Shown piece after piece: positions 9,098 through 18,009 of a stretch of 64,000 nucleotides of DNA. Source of the DNA: Thiocystis violacea (GTDB lineage Bacteria; Pseudomonadota; Gammaproteobacteria; Chromatiales; Chromatiaceae). The translations under genes were made by a program, and so were the position numbers. The notes under the pieces were generated by a model. That model ran no database searches. It was given only the letters and a program-made list of their open reading frames with translations, and was not told the origin of the DNA. Position 1 is the first letter of the stretch. Every line of letters begins with the position of its first letter. Location: NCBI RefSeq assembly GCF_016583575.1, contig NZ_NRRG01000029.1:1-64000 (forward strand). Direction: 5' to 3'.

Positions 9098-9375
9098 GAG
9101 AACGGCAGGGCGTCCGGATTGCTGTTAAAGTTAAGCGCTTTGATTTTGGCTCTGGCAGGGCGCGGATCAGGCCTGCGAGGATCCACCCAATCACATAGAG
9201 GGCGTATCCGCACCCCCGCCATGGCGCCGACGTCCTGTGACTGGTTGATTCGTCGGGGTCTTGGTGGGCTCCGGTCGGATAAACGGGGGGTGGATGCGCT
9301 GGCGTCGATGCATCCGACCACCAAGACGGCCGCCGACAACAGGAGCGCAAGCGCGATCAATCCCAAGGCAACGAA
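9098..9375 (-). pseudogene. Remnant of a second TSUP permease gene, internally deleted
   Basis: On the minus strand two short blocks match the intact TSUP gene at 5883-6638. Positions about 9310-9370 read LIALALLLSAAVLVVGCIDA, against ELALRLSAVALVAGGVDA in the intact gene. Positions about 9105-9150 read KALNFNSN, against SKALNFTSN. At the DNA level both blocks align almost without gaps (for example GTTAAAGTTAAGCGCTTTG against GTAAAGTTGAGCGCTTTG). The roughly 450 bp that should separate them are reduced to about 160 bp of unrelated-looking sequence. This is a decayed, internally deleted paralogue; the lipoprotein gene starts just beyond it on the other strand. Confidence 0.65.
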
Positions 9376-9403
9376 TCCTGTTTCAACTTGGCTGGTGGTT
9401 CGG

Positions 9404-9886
9404 ATGATCATGCTGGCGCTCGCCGTCTCTCTCGGCGGGTGCGCCGGGCTTTCCGAGTCCTGGCGAACGCCCGAGGTGGAACTGGTCGGAATCCAGCCCA
9501 AGGAGATCAGCTTCACGCGACAACTGTTCGTGGTCACGCTGGCGGTCGGGAATCCGAACGAACGGGCGCTGCCGATCCAGGCCATGACCTACAGCCTGGC
9601 CCTGGAGGGCCAGGAGGTCGCCCAGGGCGCTAGTCGGCTGGAGCGTCTGATTCCGGCCCATGGAGAAGAGACCGTCGAAGTCGAGGTGGTTGGCGATCTG
9701 CTCGATCTGGTGTCGCGGCTGCCCATGCTGACACACATGAACCGCCCGCTCGAATGGATGCTCTCCGGATCCCTGACCCTGTCCGGCGGACTGGTCCGCC
9801 TGCCCTATCGCTATTCGGGCAAACTGGATGCGCGACAATGGATCAATGGCCAGAACCAGGGACGCGGCCACCGCGCTCACCCCTGA
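9404..9886 (+). CDS. LEA type 2 (WHy-like) lipoprotein
   Basis: About 160 residues. A short hydrophobic signal ends in the lipobox LGGC (MIMLALAVSLGGCAG), so the mature protein starts at that Cys and is lipid-anchored. The body (VELVGIQPKEISFTRQLFVVTLAVGNPNERALPIQ) matches the LEA14/water-stress-hypersensitive fold of a family of periplasmic lipoproteins. The frame is open upstream to 9032, but that extension runs over the TSUP remnant and would bury the signal peptide, so ATG 9404 (or 9410) was chosen. The stop codon lies inside a short degenerate repeat. Function unknown. Confidence 0.8.
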   Translation: MIMLALAVSLGGCAGLSESWRTPEVELVGIQPKEISFTRQLFVVTLAVGNPNERALPIQAMTYSLALEGQEVAQGASRLERLIPAHGEETVEVEVVGDLLDLVSRLPMLTHMNRPLEWMLSGSLTLSGGLVRLPYRYSGKLDARQWINGQNQGRGHRAHP

Positions 9887-9911
9887 CAACCGACAACTGA
9901 AAACCGACAAC
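9884..9911. repeat. Degenerate GACAACCGA repeat, copy 1
   Basis: The run contains three partial copies of the unit GACAACYGA. The same kind of run occurs at 20072-20103. It supplies the stop codon of the upstream lipoprotein gene and ends shortly before the ABC ATPase start. On the minus strand it would read as LSV/SCQLS-type peptide, a common signature of dispersed intergenic repeats. Confidence 0.5.
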
Positions 9912-9927
9912 TTCCCCCCGGACCCGC

Positions 9928-10866
9928 ATGTTCGCACTCGACGCTCAACAACTCACCAAGGTCTACAAAGGCGGGCTCCAGGCCCTCAAGGGCGTGGATC
10001 TCCAGGTCGAGGAGGGTGATTTCTTCGCGCTGCTCGGACCCAACGGGGCCGGCAAGTCGACCTTCATCGGGATCATCTCCTCGCTGGTGAACAAGACCTC
10101 CGGGCGGGTCGAGGTGTTCGGGCGCGATCTGGATCGCGACCCGCAAGGCGTCAAGTCCTGCATCGGCCTGGTGCCCCAGGAGTTCAACTTCAATCTCTTT
10201 CTCCCGGTGTTCGAGGTCGTCATCAATCAGGCGGGTTATTACGGCATCCCGCGCCGTGAGGCCAAGGCGCGCGCCGAGCGCTACCTGCGTCAACTGGATC
10301 TCTGGGACCGGCGCGAGACCGAGATGCGCCGTCTCTCCGGCGGGCTCAAGCGGCGGCTCATGATCGCCCGCGCCCTGGTCCATGAGCCCCGGCTGCTGAT
10401 CCTCGATGAGCCCACGGCCGGGGTCGACATCGAGATCCGCCGCTCCATGTGGTCCTTTCTGCGCGAGCTGAACGCCGGGGGCACGACCATCATCCTCACC
10501 ACGCACTATCTGCTGGAGGAGGCCGAAAGCCTCTGTCGCAACATCGCCATCATCAACCGGGGCGAGATCGCCGAGCGCACCAGCGTCACGGCCCTGCTCA
10601 ACAAGCTCAGCACCGAGACCTTCGTGCTCAATCTCCGGGGACGGCTCTCCGAGCTGCCGGAGCTGGGCGGCTTCGTGCTCCAGGCGCTGGACGATTGCAC
10701 CCTGGAGGTCGAGATGAATCGGGATCACACCATCAACGGTCTCTTCGACGCCCTGTCGCGCAACGGGATCGAGGTGATCAGTCTGCGCAACAAACAGAAT
10801 CGGCTGGAGCGACTCTTCCTGGAGATGGTCGACCGGCGCGCGGCGGCCTCGGAGGTGGGCGCGTGA
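9928..10866 (+). CDS. ABC transporter ATP-binding protein (YadG-like)
   Basis: 312 residues. Walker A (LLGPNGAGKST, about 35-45), Q-loop (VPQEFNFNLF), signature (LSGGLKRRL, about 137), Walker B (LLILDEPTAGVD, about 155-166) and the switch His (TTHYLLEEAE) are all intact. The C-terminal 90 residues are the usual DUF4162-like tail of drug/ABC-2 exporters. It pairs with the permease gene 8 bp downstream to form an ABC-2 type exporter of the YadG/YadH group. The exported substrate is unknown. The start at 9928 is 41 bp past the lipoprotein gene. Confidence 0.93.
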   Translation: MFALDAQQLTKVYKGGLQALKGVDLQVEEGDFFALLGPNGAGKSTFIGIISSLVNKTSGRVEVFGRDLDRDPQGVKSCIGLVPQEFNFNLFLPVFEVVINQAGYYGIPRREAKARAERYLRQLDLWDRRETEMRRLSGGLKRRLMIARALVHEPRLLILDEPTAGVDIEIRRSMWSFLRELNAGGTTIILTTHYLLEEAESLCRNIAIINRGEIAERTSVTALLNKLSTETFVLNLRGRLSELPELGGFVLQALDDCTLEVEMNRDHTINGLFDALSRNGIEVISLRNKQNRLERLFLEMVDRRAAASEVGA

Positions 10867-10874
10867 GAGCACGG

Positions 10875-11651
10875 ATGAGCGATTGGCAACGCTACTGGGT
10901 CACCTTCGAGACCATCCTGACCAAGGAGATCCTGCGTTTCGCGCGCATCTGGGTGCAGACCATCCTGCCCTCGGTCATCACCACCACGCTCTATTTCGTC
11001 ATCTTCGGTCGACTGATCGGCGATCGCATCGGGACCATGGGCGGGTTCGATTATCTGGATTTCATCGTCCCCGGCCTGGTGCTCATGGGGGTGATCACCA
11101 ACTCCTATTCCAATGTGGTCTCGTCCTTCTACAGCAGCAAATTCTCGCGCTATATCGAGGAACTGCTCATCTCGCCCGCGCCCAACTGGGTGATCCTCGC
11201 CGGCTATGTCGCGGGGGGGGCGGCGCGCGGCCTAGTGGTCGGCGCGGCGGTCATGGCGGTCGCTCTGCTGTTCACCGAGATCCAGGTGCACAGCCCGGCC
11301 GTGATGTTGTTGATCTGTCTGATGACCGCCGTGCTCTTCTCGCTCGGCGGCTTCATCAACGCTATCTATGCCAACAGCTTCGACGATATCTCGATCGTCC
11401 CGACCTTCGTGCTGACACCGCTGACCTATCTGGGCGGGGTCTTCTATTCGATCGAGCTGCTGCCCGGTTTCTGGCAGGGGCTCTCGCTGGCCAATCCGGT
11501 GCTCTACATGGTGAACGCCTTCCGCTACGGCCTGCTCGGGGTCAGCGACATCCCACTGGGGGTCGCCTTCGGCATGACCCTCATCTTCATCGTCGGGCTG
11601 ACCGTCTATAGCTTGAGCCTGCTGCGCCGGGGCGTGGGGATCAAGACCTGA
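10875..11651 (+). CDS. ABC-2 type permease (YadH-like)
   Basis: 258 residues with about six hydrophobic helices. The sequence follows YadH: TKEILRFARIWVQTILPSVITTTLYF, then GLVLMGVITNSYSNVVSSFYSSKF, then TFVLTPLTYLGGVFYSIELLPGFW. It is the membrane partner of the ATPase encoded just upstream. The frame is open far upstream within the ATPase gene; ATG 10875 gives the usual YadH length and an 8-bp intergenic gap, so that start was taken. Confidence 0.92.
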   Translation: MSDWQRYWVTFETILTKEILRFARIWVQTILPSVITTTLYFVIFGRLIGDRIGTMGGFDYLDFIVPGLVLMGVITNSYSNVVSSFYSSKFSRYIEELLISPAPNWVILAGYVAGGAARGLVVGAAVMAVALLFTEIQVHSPAVMLLICLMTAVLFSLGGFINAIYANSFDDISIVPTFVLTPLTYLGGVFYSIELLPGFWQGLSLANPVLYMVNAFRYGLLGVSDIPLGVAFGMTLIFIVGLTVYSLSLLRRGVGIKT

Positions 11652-11871
11652 CCGAAACGGATGCGCCGACCGGTATCCGCAATCAGGGATCAATCGTGCA
11701 ACGATGCGCGCGCGTGTGGCACGGGTTGTAACCCGCTGTGGCACATGGGAACATAAGCGACTGAAACGACGCTGAAAGACCGTCCGCCCGTCTCGATGTG
11801 CGATAATCGCCACCCCGCTTCACGCTTAACCGAGGGTCTGCCGCGCCAAGTCGCGGAGGCAGTAATCATCC

Positions 11872-14295
11872 GTGGCTTCAAATACCCGTCGAACCGCCTC
11901 ATCGAGTCGGAGTCGTCCGTCCCGGCGTAGGCGTTTTCGCCTCGGCCGCTTTCTGTTGGGCTGGGCCTTGGTCCTGGGGATCGGGGCCGCGCTGGCCGTT
12001 GGCTTCTACGGCGTTCATCTCGACCGGGTGGTGCGCGGCAAGTTCGAGGGTCAGCGCTGGGCCTTGCCGGCGCGGGTCTTCGCGCGTCCGCTCGAGCTCT
12101 ACACCGGCAAGCGACTGACCCCGGATCAGTTCGAGGCCGAACTCACGCGTCTCAATTACCACGCCGCCGCCCAGCCGGCGAGTCCAGGCTATTACCAGCG
12201 CGAGGCCGACCGCTTCCTGGTCTGGACCCGCGCCTTCCGGTTCTGGGATGGCCAGGAGTCCGCCCGGCATCTGGGTGTCCAGTTCGCCGACGGCCAGGTT
12301 TCGGCCCTGACGGACGCGGACGGTGGCCAGGATCCGGCCCTGGTGCGTCTGGACGCCATGCTGATCGCCAGCATCTACCCGACTCACAACGAGGATCGGG
12401 TACTGTTGCGCCGCAAGGAGATTCCGGAGCTGTTCGTCAAGACCCTGATGGCGGTGGAGGATCGTAACTACTATCGCCATTTCGGCATCGATCCCAAGGG
12501 CATCCTGCGCGCGGCGGTGAGCAACTTCCAGGCGGGCGCGGTGGTCGAGGGGGCCAGTACCCTGACCCAGCAACTGGTCAAGAATTTCTATTTGAACGCC
12601 GACCGCACCTTCGAGCGCAAGATCAAGGAAGCCTACATGGCCTTCCTGCTCGAACGCCGCTACGACAAGGACGAAATCCTGGAAGCCTACGCCAACGAGA
12701 TCTATCTCGGTCAGGATGGCAGCCGGGCCATCCATGGCTTCGGTCTGGCGAGCCAGTTCTATTTCAACCTGCCGCTCGGTGAACTCGATGCCGCCAGGAC
12801 GGCCCTGCTGGTCGGCCTCGTGCAGGCGCCCTCCAGCCTGGATCCGCGGCGCAAGCCCGAGGTGGCCGAGAAGCGCCGGAATCTGGTCCTGGATCTCATG
12901 GTCCGCGATGGCGTCATCACTCCCGAGGTCGCCGAGCAGGCCAAGAAGGCGCCGCTCGGCATCCAGGAGGGCGGCGGGCGTCCGGTCGGGAAGTACCCGG
13001 ATTTCATCACCCTGGTGCGGCGCCAACTGCAACGCGACTATCGCGACGAGGATCTGCGCTCCGAGGGACTGAATATCTTCACCACTCTCGATCCCATGGC
13101 GCAGGCCGCGGTCGAAAAGTCCCTGCCCGCGCGTCTGGCCGAGTTGGAGAAACAGCGCCGGATGAAGCCTGGAACCCTGGAAACCGCCGCCGTGGTGACC
13201 TCGGTCGCGCAGGGCGAGGTTCTGGCGATCGCCGGAGGGCGCGAGGCCGGATACGCCGGTTTCAATCGCGCGCTGGATTCGGTCCGCTCGATCGGCTCGC
13301 TGGTCAAGCCGGCGGTCTATCTGACCGCCCTGTCCAATCCCGAGCGCTATACCCTGACCACCAGCATTTCGGATCGCCCCGTCAGTCTGCCCGACGGCGC
13401 CAAGCGCTGGGAGCCGAAGAACTACGACCACAGCGTCAACGGTTCGGTGCAACTGTATAGCGCGCTCGCCCGCTCGCTCAATCTGGCGACCGTCAATCTG
13501 GGTCTGAGCGTCGGCGTCAAGAAGGTCGCGGACACCCTTTACAGCCTGGGCGTGCAGCGGCGCATCCGGGTCGTGCCCTCGCTGCTGTTGGGCTCGGTCT
13601 CCATGTCGCCGCTGGAGGTGGCCCAGATGTACCAGACCATCGGGGCGGGCGGCTATCGCGCGCCCCTGCGGGCGATCCGCGAGGTGGTGGATGCCCAAGG
13701 CCGGCCGCTCAACCGCTATCCGCTGGCGGTCGAGGCGGTGGTCGATCCCAAGGCGGCCTATCTCACGACCTGGGCGATGGAGCGGGTGGTTACCCAGGGC
13801 ACGGCCAAATGGCTCGGCGATAAGCTGCCGAAGGGCTTGACCATGGCCGGCAAGACCGGCACCACCGACGACATGCGCGACAGTTGGTTCGCCGGCTTTT
13901 CGGGCGATAAGGTCGCCGTGGTCTGGGTCGGTCGCGACGACTACCAACCCATGGGGCTCGCCGGTGGAACCGGCGCGCTGCGGGTCTGGGGCGATTTCAT
14001 GCTGGCCATGGACAATGAGCCCCTATCCGAATTTCCGCCCGAGGGCGTGGTGCTGGCGAATGCCTGCGGTCGCTCGAACGTGCCCTATATCGGTAGCAGC
14101 GCCAAGGGGGGCGCGAGCTGCGGTGGCGAGGGCGGTAGCACCAAAAAGGTCGCGAAATCGTCCGGAGCGGAGAAGCCGGTGGCTCAGGCGTCCAAGGCCG
14201 ATCCGGCCGAGGCGCCCGAGGAGCGGCCAGCCCCCAAGCCGAAGCCACCCGCTAAGGCCGAAAATCCGTTCATGAGTGATTTTTATAATCGATGA
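11872..14295 (+). CDS. mrcB: Penicillin-binding protein 1B
   Basis: 807 residues, GTG start with GGAGG about 12 nt upstream. This bifunctional enzyme builds peptidoglycan strands and cross-links them in the periplasm. A basic cytoplasmic tail and one TM helix (about 24-46) are followed by a UB2H-like region, the GT51 glycosyltransferase (catalytic Glu in MAVEDRNYYRHFG, about 194) and the transpeptidase. The latter shows SxxK in GSLVKPAVY (about 474), SxN in RSLNLATVN and KTGT at about 660. The C-terminal tail is Pro/Lys/Ala-rich low-complexity sequence. A probable lipoprotein activator gene follows directly. Confidence 0.95.
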   Translation: MASNTRRTASSSRSRPSRRRRFRLGRFLLGWALVLGIGAALAVGFYGVHLDRVVRGKFEGQRWALPARVFARPLELYTGKRLTPDQFEAELTRLNYHAAAQPASPGYYQREADRFLVWTRAFRFWDGQESARHLGVQFADGQVSALTDADGGQDPALVRLDAMLIASIYPTHNEDRVLLRRKEIPELFVKTLMAVEDRNYYRHFGIDPKGILRAAVSNFQAGAVVEGASTLTQQLVKNFYLNADRTFERKIKEAYMAFLLERRYDKDEILEAYANEIYLGQDGSRAIHGFGLASQFYFNLPLGELDAARTALLVGLVQAPSSLDPRRKPEVAEKRRNLVLDLMVRDGVITPEVAEQAKKAPLGIQEGGGRPVGKYPDFITLVRRQLQRDYRDEDLRSEGLNIFTTLDPMAQAAVEKSLPARLAELEKQRRMKPGTLETAAVVTSVAQGEVLAIAGGREAGYAGFNRALDSVRSIGSLVKPAVYLTALSNPERYTLTTSISDRPVSLPDGAKRWEPKNYDHSVNGSVQLYSALARSLNLATVNLGLSVGVKKVADTLYSLGVQRRIRVVPSLLLGSVSMSPLEVAQMYQTIGAGGYRAPLRAIREVVDAQGRPLNRYPLAVEAVVDPKAAYLTTWAMERVVTQGTAKWLGDKLPKGLTMAGKTGTTDDMRDSWFAGFSGDKVAVVWVGRDDYQPMGLAGGTGALRVWGDFMLAMDNEPLSEFPPEGVVLANACGRSNVPYIGSSAKGGASCGGEGGSTKKVAKSSGAEKPVAQASKADPAEAPEERPAPKPKPPAKAENPFMSDFYNR

Positions 14296-14299
14296 TCCC

Positions 14300-14319
14300 G
14301 CGAGCCCGACCGGGCTCGC
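14300..14319 (+). terminator. GC-rich hairpin between mrcB and the lipoprotein gene
   Basis: GCGAGCCC and GGGCTCGC form an 8-bp stem with a 4-nt loop just after the mrcB stop. The tail is CTTCC rather than a U-run, so it is at best a weak terminator or an RNA-stabilising hairpin that sets the ratio of the two gene products. Confidence 0.35.
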
Positions 14320-14343
14320 CTTCCGCGCCGACCGAGCAGACAC

Positions 14344-15222
14344 ATGGAACGATCGATCAAATTTCTGACTACCCTGGTGACCCTGACTGGTTTGAGCGCC
14401 TGCGCCATGGGGCCACGCGAGGGACCACCGGCGCCCATCGTCCAGGTGACCCCGCGCGAGGCGCCGCCCACGTCCGCGCCCGCGCCCGTCCGCGCGCCGG
14501 AGAGCGTTCCCGAGAAAAAACCCGCCAAGCCGGTGAAGCGGGGGACCAAGGTCTACGCTTACCAGGATCCCAACGCCCCGCCGGAGCCCAAGCCCGTCGC
14601 GCCCTCGGTACCGGAGCCGGTCGCGCCAGCGCCGCCTGGGCAGGCATCGCCGTCCGAAACGGCCCAGCAAACGCCGGCGCGCCCGCCGGTCGCGACGCCA
14701 GGAGGAACCCCCGGACCGCAAGAGCCGCGAACCCCGCCGCAACGCCCTGACGGACAGCAAGTGGCCAAGGCCGACCCTAAGGTTCAATTGCCCGCGACCG
14801 CGCCGCCCAAGACCGGATCCCCGGCGCCGCCGCCGGCGCCTCCGGCGCCTCCCCCCGCTCCGGTCGCGCCGCTACCGCCATCCAGGGTGGCCGCTCCCAA
14901 CCTGCCGCCGGCCGCCGATTCGCTCGCCACCCAGGCCGAGCAACAGCGCCAGAGCGGAGATTTCACCGGAGCGGCGGCCTCGCTCGAACGGTCCTTGCGG
15001 ATCGCCCCGCGCGAGTCCTATCTCTGGAATCGGCTCGCGCGCGTGCGCATGGAGCAGGGGCAATCGGCCCAGGCCGGCAACCTGGCCGCGCGCTCGAACG
15101 ACCTGGCGGGAGACAAGGCCGACCTCAAGAAGGACAACTGGCGCATCATCGCCGAGTCCAAGCGTCGTGCCGGCGATGTCGCGGGCGCGGGCGAGGCCGA
15201 CAAGCGCGCCGGTAGCGATTGA
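14344..15222 (+). CDS. TPR lipoprotein, candidate PBP1b activator (LpoP-like)
   Basis: 292 residues. A signal peptide ends in the lipobox LSAC (Cys20). Then comes a roughly 160-residue linker very rich in Pro and Ala, and a C-terminal helical region from about 195 with tetratricopeptide-like repeats (ATQAEQQRQSGDFTGAAASL, ESYLWNRLARVRMEQGQSAQ). The layout of outer-membrane anchor, long flexible linker and TPR domain, directly downstream of mrcB, matches Pseudomonas LpoP, which stimulates PBP1b across the periplasm. The assignment is by architecture and gene position; sequence identity was not measured. Confidence 0.75.
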   Translation: MERSIKFLTTLVTLTGLSACAMGPREGPPAPIVQVTPREAPPTSAPAPVRAPESVPEKKPAKPVKRGTKVYAYQDPNAPPEPKPVAPSVPEPVAPAPPGQASPSETAQQTPARPPVATPGGTPGPQEPRTPPQRPDGQQVAKADPKVQLPATAPPKTGSPAPPPAPPAPPPAPVAPLPPSRVAAPNLPPAADSLATQAEQQRQSGDFTGAAASLERSLRIAPRESYLWNRLARVRMEQGQSAQAGNLAARSNDLAGDKADLKKDNWRIIAESKRRAGDVAGAGEADKRAGSD

Positions 15223-15315
15223 GCGGGGTTCGCTTGTTTTGCGCGAGAAGGCGTCAGCGCCGATGAGCCTGAAGGACAAGTCCGCCAGGATCCATGCGCG
15301 GGCGGCTCCGCCCAC

Positions 15316-17259
15316 GTGAGCGATCTCTCCCACGTCCTGGGCCCCGAGGGCCTGCTCGCCGGCAAGATTCCGGGCTTTTCCTACCGTGCCCAGCAGCAGG
15401 CCATGGCCGAGCGCATCGCCTCCATCATGGCGGCCGGTGGGGTGCTCATCTGCGAGGCCGGCACCGGCACCGGCAAGACCTTCGCCTATCTGGTTCCGGC
15501 GCTGCTCTCGGGGCGCAAGGTCATCGTCTCGACCGGCACCCGCAATCTCCAGGATCAGCTCTTCCATCGCGATCTGCCGCTGATCCGCCAGGCGCTCGGC
15601 GCGCCCGTGAGCGCCGCGCTCCTCAAGGGTCGGGCCAACTATCTCTGCCTCCATCGCCTCAAGCTGGCCCTGGAGGATCCGGCCTACCTGGATGCCGAAC
15701 AGCGCGGCCATCTCAAGCGAATCCGGGACTGGTCCAAGGGCACGCGACGGGGCGATATCGCCGAGCTGCCGATCCCCGAGGATGCCTCGGTCTGGCCGCT
15801 GGTGACCTCCACCACCGATAACTGTCTCGGCCAGGACTGTCCGGATTGGCAGGACTGTCATCTGGTCGCCGCGCGTCGGGAGGCCCAGTCGGCCGATCTG
15901 GTGGTCGTCAATCACCATCTCTTCTGCGCCGATCTGGCGCTCAAGGACGAGGGTTTCGGCGAGATCCTGCCCGGCGCCGATTGCTTCGTCCTCGACGAGG
16001 CGCATCAGCTTCCGGAGACCGCCTCCAATTTTTTCGGCATCGGCGTCAGCAGCCGCCAACTCTCCGACCTGGCGCGGGACACGGAGCTGGAGGCGGGACG
16101 CGAGGCCAAGGATGTTCCAGAGTTGCCCGAGCGCGCCGCGCGGCTGCGACGCGCCTATCAGGATCTGCGTCTGACGCTCGGTGAGTCGGAGCGGCGCGGA
16201 CCCTGGCGCGAACTGGACGCCGACGAGGCGTTTCAGCGGGCGCTTGAGGTTCTGGCGCGTCGTCTCGAATCGCTCGCCGAGGCCCTGGCTACCCAGACCG
16301 GACGCGGTAAGGGACTGGACGCCTGTCTGGAGCGCTCGGAGGATCTGCTGGAGCGGCTGGGTCTGCTCACCGCGCCCGAATCCTCCGACGCCGTGCGCTG
16401 GTTCGAGACCCTGGGGCGCGGCTTCCGCTTTCATCAGACCCCGCTGGAGGTCGCCGATCTCTTCCGCGCGCAGGTCGGGCGCGCGGGCAGCGCCTGGATT
16501 CTGACCTCCGCGACCCTCGCGGTCGCCGACGGCTTCGACCATTTCGCCCGCCAGCTCGGGATCGACGCCGCCGAGACGGCGCGCTGGGACAGCCCCTTCG
16601 ACTATGCCCGTCAGGCGCTCTGGTTCGTGCCGCGCGGGCTGCCTCAGCCCTCGGATCCCGATTACAACCGCCAGGTGCTGGAACTGGCGCGCGAGGTGAT
16701 CGGCCATACCCGAGGCCGCGCCTTCCTGCTCTTCACCAGCCACCGCGCGCTGCGTGAAACCGCCGCCGGTCTGGAGGGTCGGATCCCCTATCCGCTGCTG
16801 GTCCAGGGCACGGCCCCGCGCGCCGAGCTGGTCGAGCGTTTTCGCCAGCTCGGCAACGCCGTCCTGCTCGGCACCTCCAGCTTCTGGGAGGGTGTCGACG
16901 TGCGCGGCGAGGCCCTGTCCTGCGTGCTGATCGACCGGCTGCCCTTCGCCTCGCCGGGCGATCCGGTACTCGCCGCGCGGATCGACGCCCTGCGCAAGGC
17001 CGGCGGCAATCCCTTCCGGGATCATCAGTTGCCGCGCGCCGTGATCGCGCTCAAGCAGGGCGCCGGGCGGCTGATTCGCGGCGCGGAGGACCGGGGGGTG
17101 CTGGTGGTCTGCGATCCCAGGCTGTTATCGCGCTCCTATGGCTATACTTTTCTGGATAGCCTGCCGCCCATGGCCCGGACCCGGAATATCGAGGAGGTAA
17201 GGAGCTTTTTCGGGACGGATTCAGGCTCATCCGACGGGGCCGACAGCCATCCGGGATGA
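15316..17259 (+). CDS. yoaA: ATP-dependent helicase of the YoaA/DinG (XPD-like) family
   Basis: 647 residues, GTG start. Superfamily 2 DNA helicase, 5'-3' by family. Walker A (EAGTGTGKTF, about 48), DEAH box (VLDEAHQLPE, about 226) and the C-terminal motifs (LLGTSSFWEGVDVRG, QGAGRLIRG) are present. Four cysteines near 111, 170, 175 and 181 (NYLCLHR; NCLGQDCPDWQDC) are placed like the XPD-type 4Fe-4S ligands. In E. coli YoaA acts with HolC at damaged replication forks. The ordinary DinG alternative is less likely given the length and motif wording. Confidence 0.9.
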   Translation: MSDLSHVLGPEGLLAGKIPGFSYRAQQQAMAERIASIMAAGGVLICEAGTGTGKTFAYLVPALLSGRKVIVSTGTRNLQDQLFHRDLPLIRQALGAPVSAALLKGRANYLCLHRLKLALEDPAYLDAEQRGHLKRIRDWSKGTRRGDIAELPIPEDASVWPLVTSTTDNCLGQDCPDWQDCHLVAARREAQSADLVVVNHHLFCADLALKDEGFGEILPGADCFVLDEAHQLPETASNFFGIGVSSRQLSDLARDTELEAGREAKDVPELPERAARLRRAYQDLRLTLGESERRGPWRELDADEAFQRALEVLARRLESLAEALATQTGRGKGLDACLERSEDLLERLGLLTAPESSDAVRWFETLGRGFRFHQTPLEVADLFRAQVGRAGSAWILTSATLAVADGFDHFARQLGIDAAETARWDSPFDYARQALWFVPRGLPQPSDPDYNRQVLELAREVIGHTRGRAFLLFTSHRALRETAAGLEGRIPYPLLVQGTAPRAELVERFRQLGNAVLLGTSSFWEGVDVRGEALSCVLIDRLPFASPGDPVLAARIDALRKAGGNPFRDHQLPRAVIALKQGAGRLIRGAEDRGVLVVCDPRLLSRSYGYTFLDSLPPMARTRNIEEVRSFFGTDSGSSDGADSHPG

Positions 17260-17293
17260 CCGCCGGTCGGCTGGGCTAGAGCGGTGGTCGGAT

Positions 17294-17767
17294 TCAGGAG
17301 GCGACATCCCACACCAGGTTGAGCAAGCGGATCTCACTCAGCTTGCCGATGACCTGACAGTTCGGGCAGCCCGGGGTGCTTGGGTGATTCCCGCAGTCGC
17401 CACAGGTGGCGATCACGCTCTTAGCGGACAGTATTTCATCGCGCAACTGTTCAAGCGCCTGGATGTGTGCGTCGAGGTCGGAAACCCGGTCCTGGAGCAG
17501 GGCTGAGAGACGCTGGCTGCTTTCCCGCCCGGTCAGGCACTGTCCGCGCAAACGACTGATCTGACGAATGGTTTCGATCGAGAAGCCGTTACGCGCCAGT
17601 TCCAGGATAGCGCTTAGTCTCCGGATGTGCGCCTCTGCGTACCAACGGGTGCCGCCCTCGGTGCGCAGCGGTCTGATCAGGCTTTCCTCCTCGTAGTAGC
17701 GGATCGTTCTGACGGAGGTGGCAAGCCGGCTTGCCACCTCTCCGATCTTGTAGCCTTTGACCTCCAT
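17294..17767 (-). CDS. MerR-family metal-responsive regulator
   Basis: 157 residues. The N-terminal winged helix-turn-helix is typical (YKIGEVASRLATSVRTIRYYEEESLI), followed by the dimerisation helix and a cysteine-rich end (TCGDCGNHPSTPGCPNC) plus Cys in LRGQCLTG. This pattern resembles ZntR/CadR/PbrR-type sensors of Zn, Cd or Pb rather than CueR, but the metal cannot be assigned. It is the second gene of a two-gene operon, 6 bp after the small HMA-like gene, and would act on the MerR-type promoter at 18010-18058. Confidence 0.88.
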   Translation of the reverse strand: MEVKGYKIGEVASRLATSVRTIRYYEEESLIRPLRTEGGTRWYAEAHIRRLSAILELARNGFSIETIRQISRLRGQCLTGRESSQRLSALLQDRVSDLDAHIQALEQLRDEILSAKSVIATCGDCGNHPSTPGCPNCQVIGKLSEIRLLNLVWDVAS

Positions 17768-17773
17768 GGAAGC

Positions 17774-17995
17774 TCAGAGCCCGACCAGGTTGGCCCGGTA
17801 TCCCTTGGCGCGCACCAAGCCAAGCAGGGCGGCGGCCGTTGTTCGATCCGGATCATAGGCCACGAGACACAACCGGGGTTTGTTGAAACGTGGCGCGATC
17901 ACCCCATCCAGCGCCCTGACCTCGCTTTCGATTGCCCGCCGCTGGTCTGGCTCCAGTGGATCCTGGAAATGCATCATGATGTCCGAGACGTGCAT
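17774..17995 (-). CDS. Small HMA-like protein without the CxxC metal site
   Basis: 73 residues. The predicted beta-alpha-beta-beta-alpha-beta order (VSDIMMHF, then an alpha helix with RRAIESEVRAL, then ARFNKPR-like strands, then TAAALLGLVRAKGYRANLV) fits the heavy-metal-associated ferredoxin-like fold. The metal-binding CxxC in the first loop is missing; only one Cys (RLCLVAY) is present. It is the first gene after the MerR-type promoter, with AGGAG upstream of ATG 17995. It may bind metal through other residues or have a regulatory role. Fold assignment is by eye. Confidence 0.65.
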   Translation of the reverse strand: MHVSDIMMHFQDPLEPDQRRAIESEVRALDGVIAPRFNKPRLCLVAYDPDRTTAAALLGLVRAKGYRANLVGL

Positions 17996-18009
17996 GGATG
18001 ACTCCTGAT

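Noticed and set aside
11899-13947. 682-residue minus-strand frame antisense to mrcB
   Set aside because: mrcB is unambiguous; the antisense frame has no recognisable domain.
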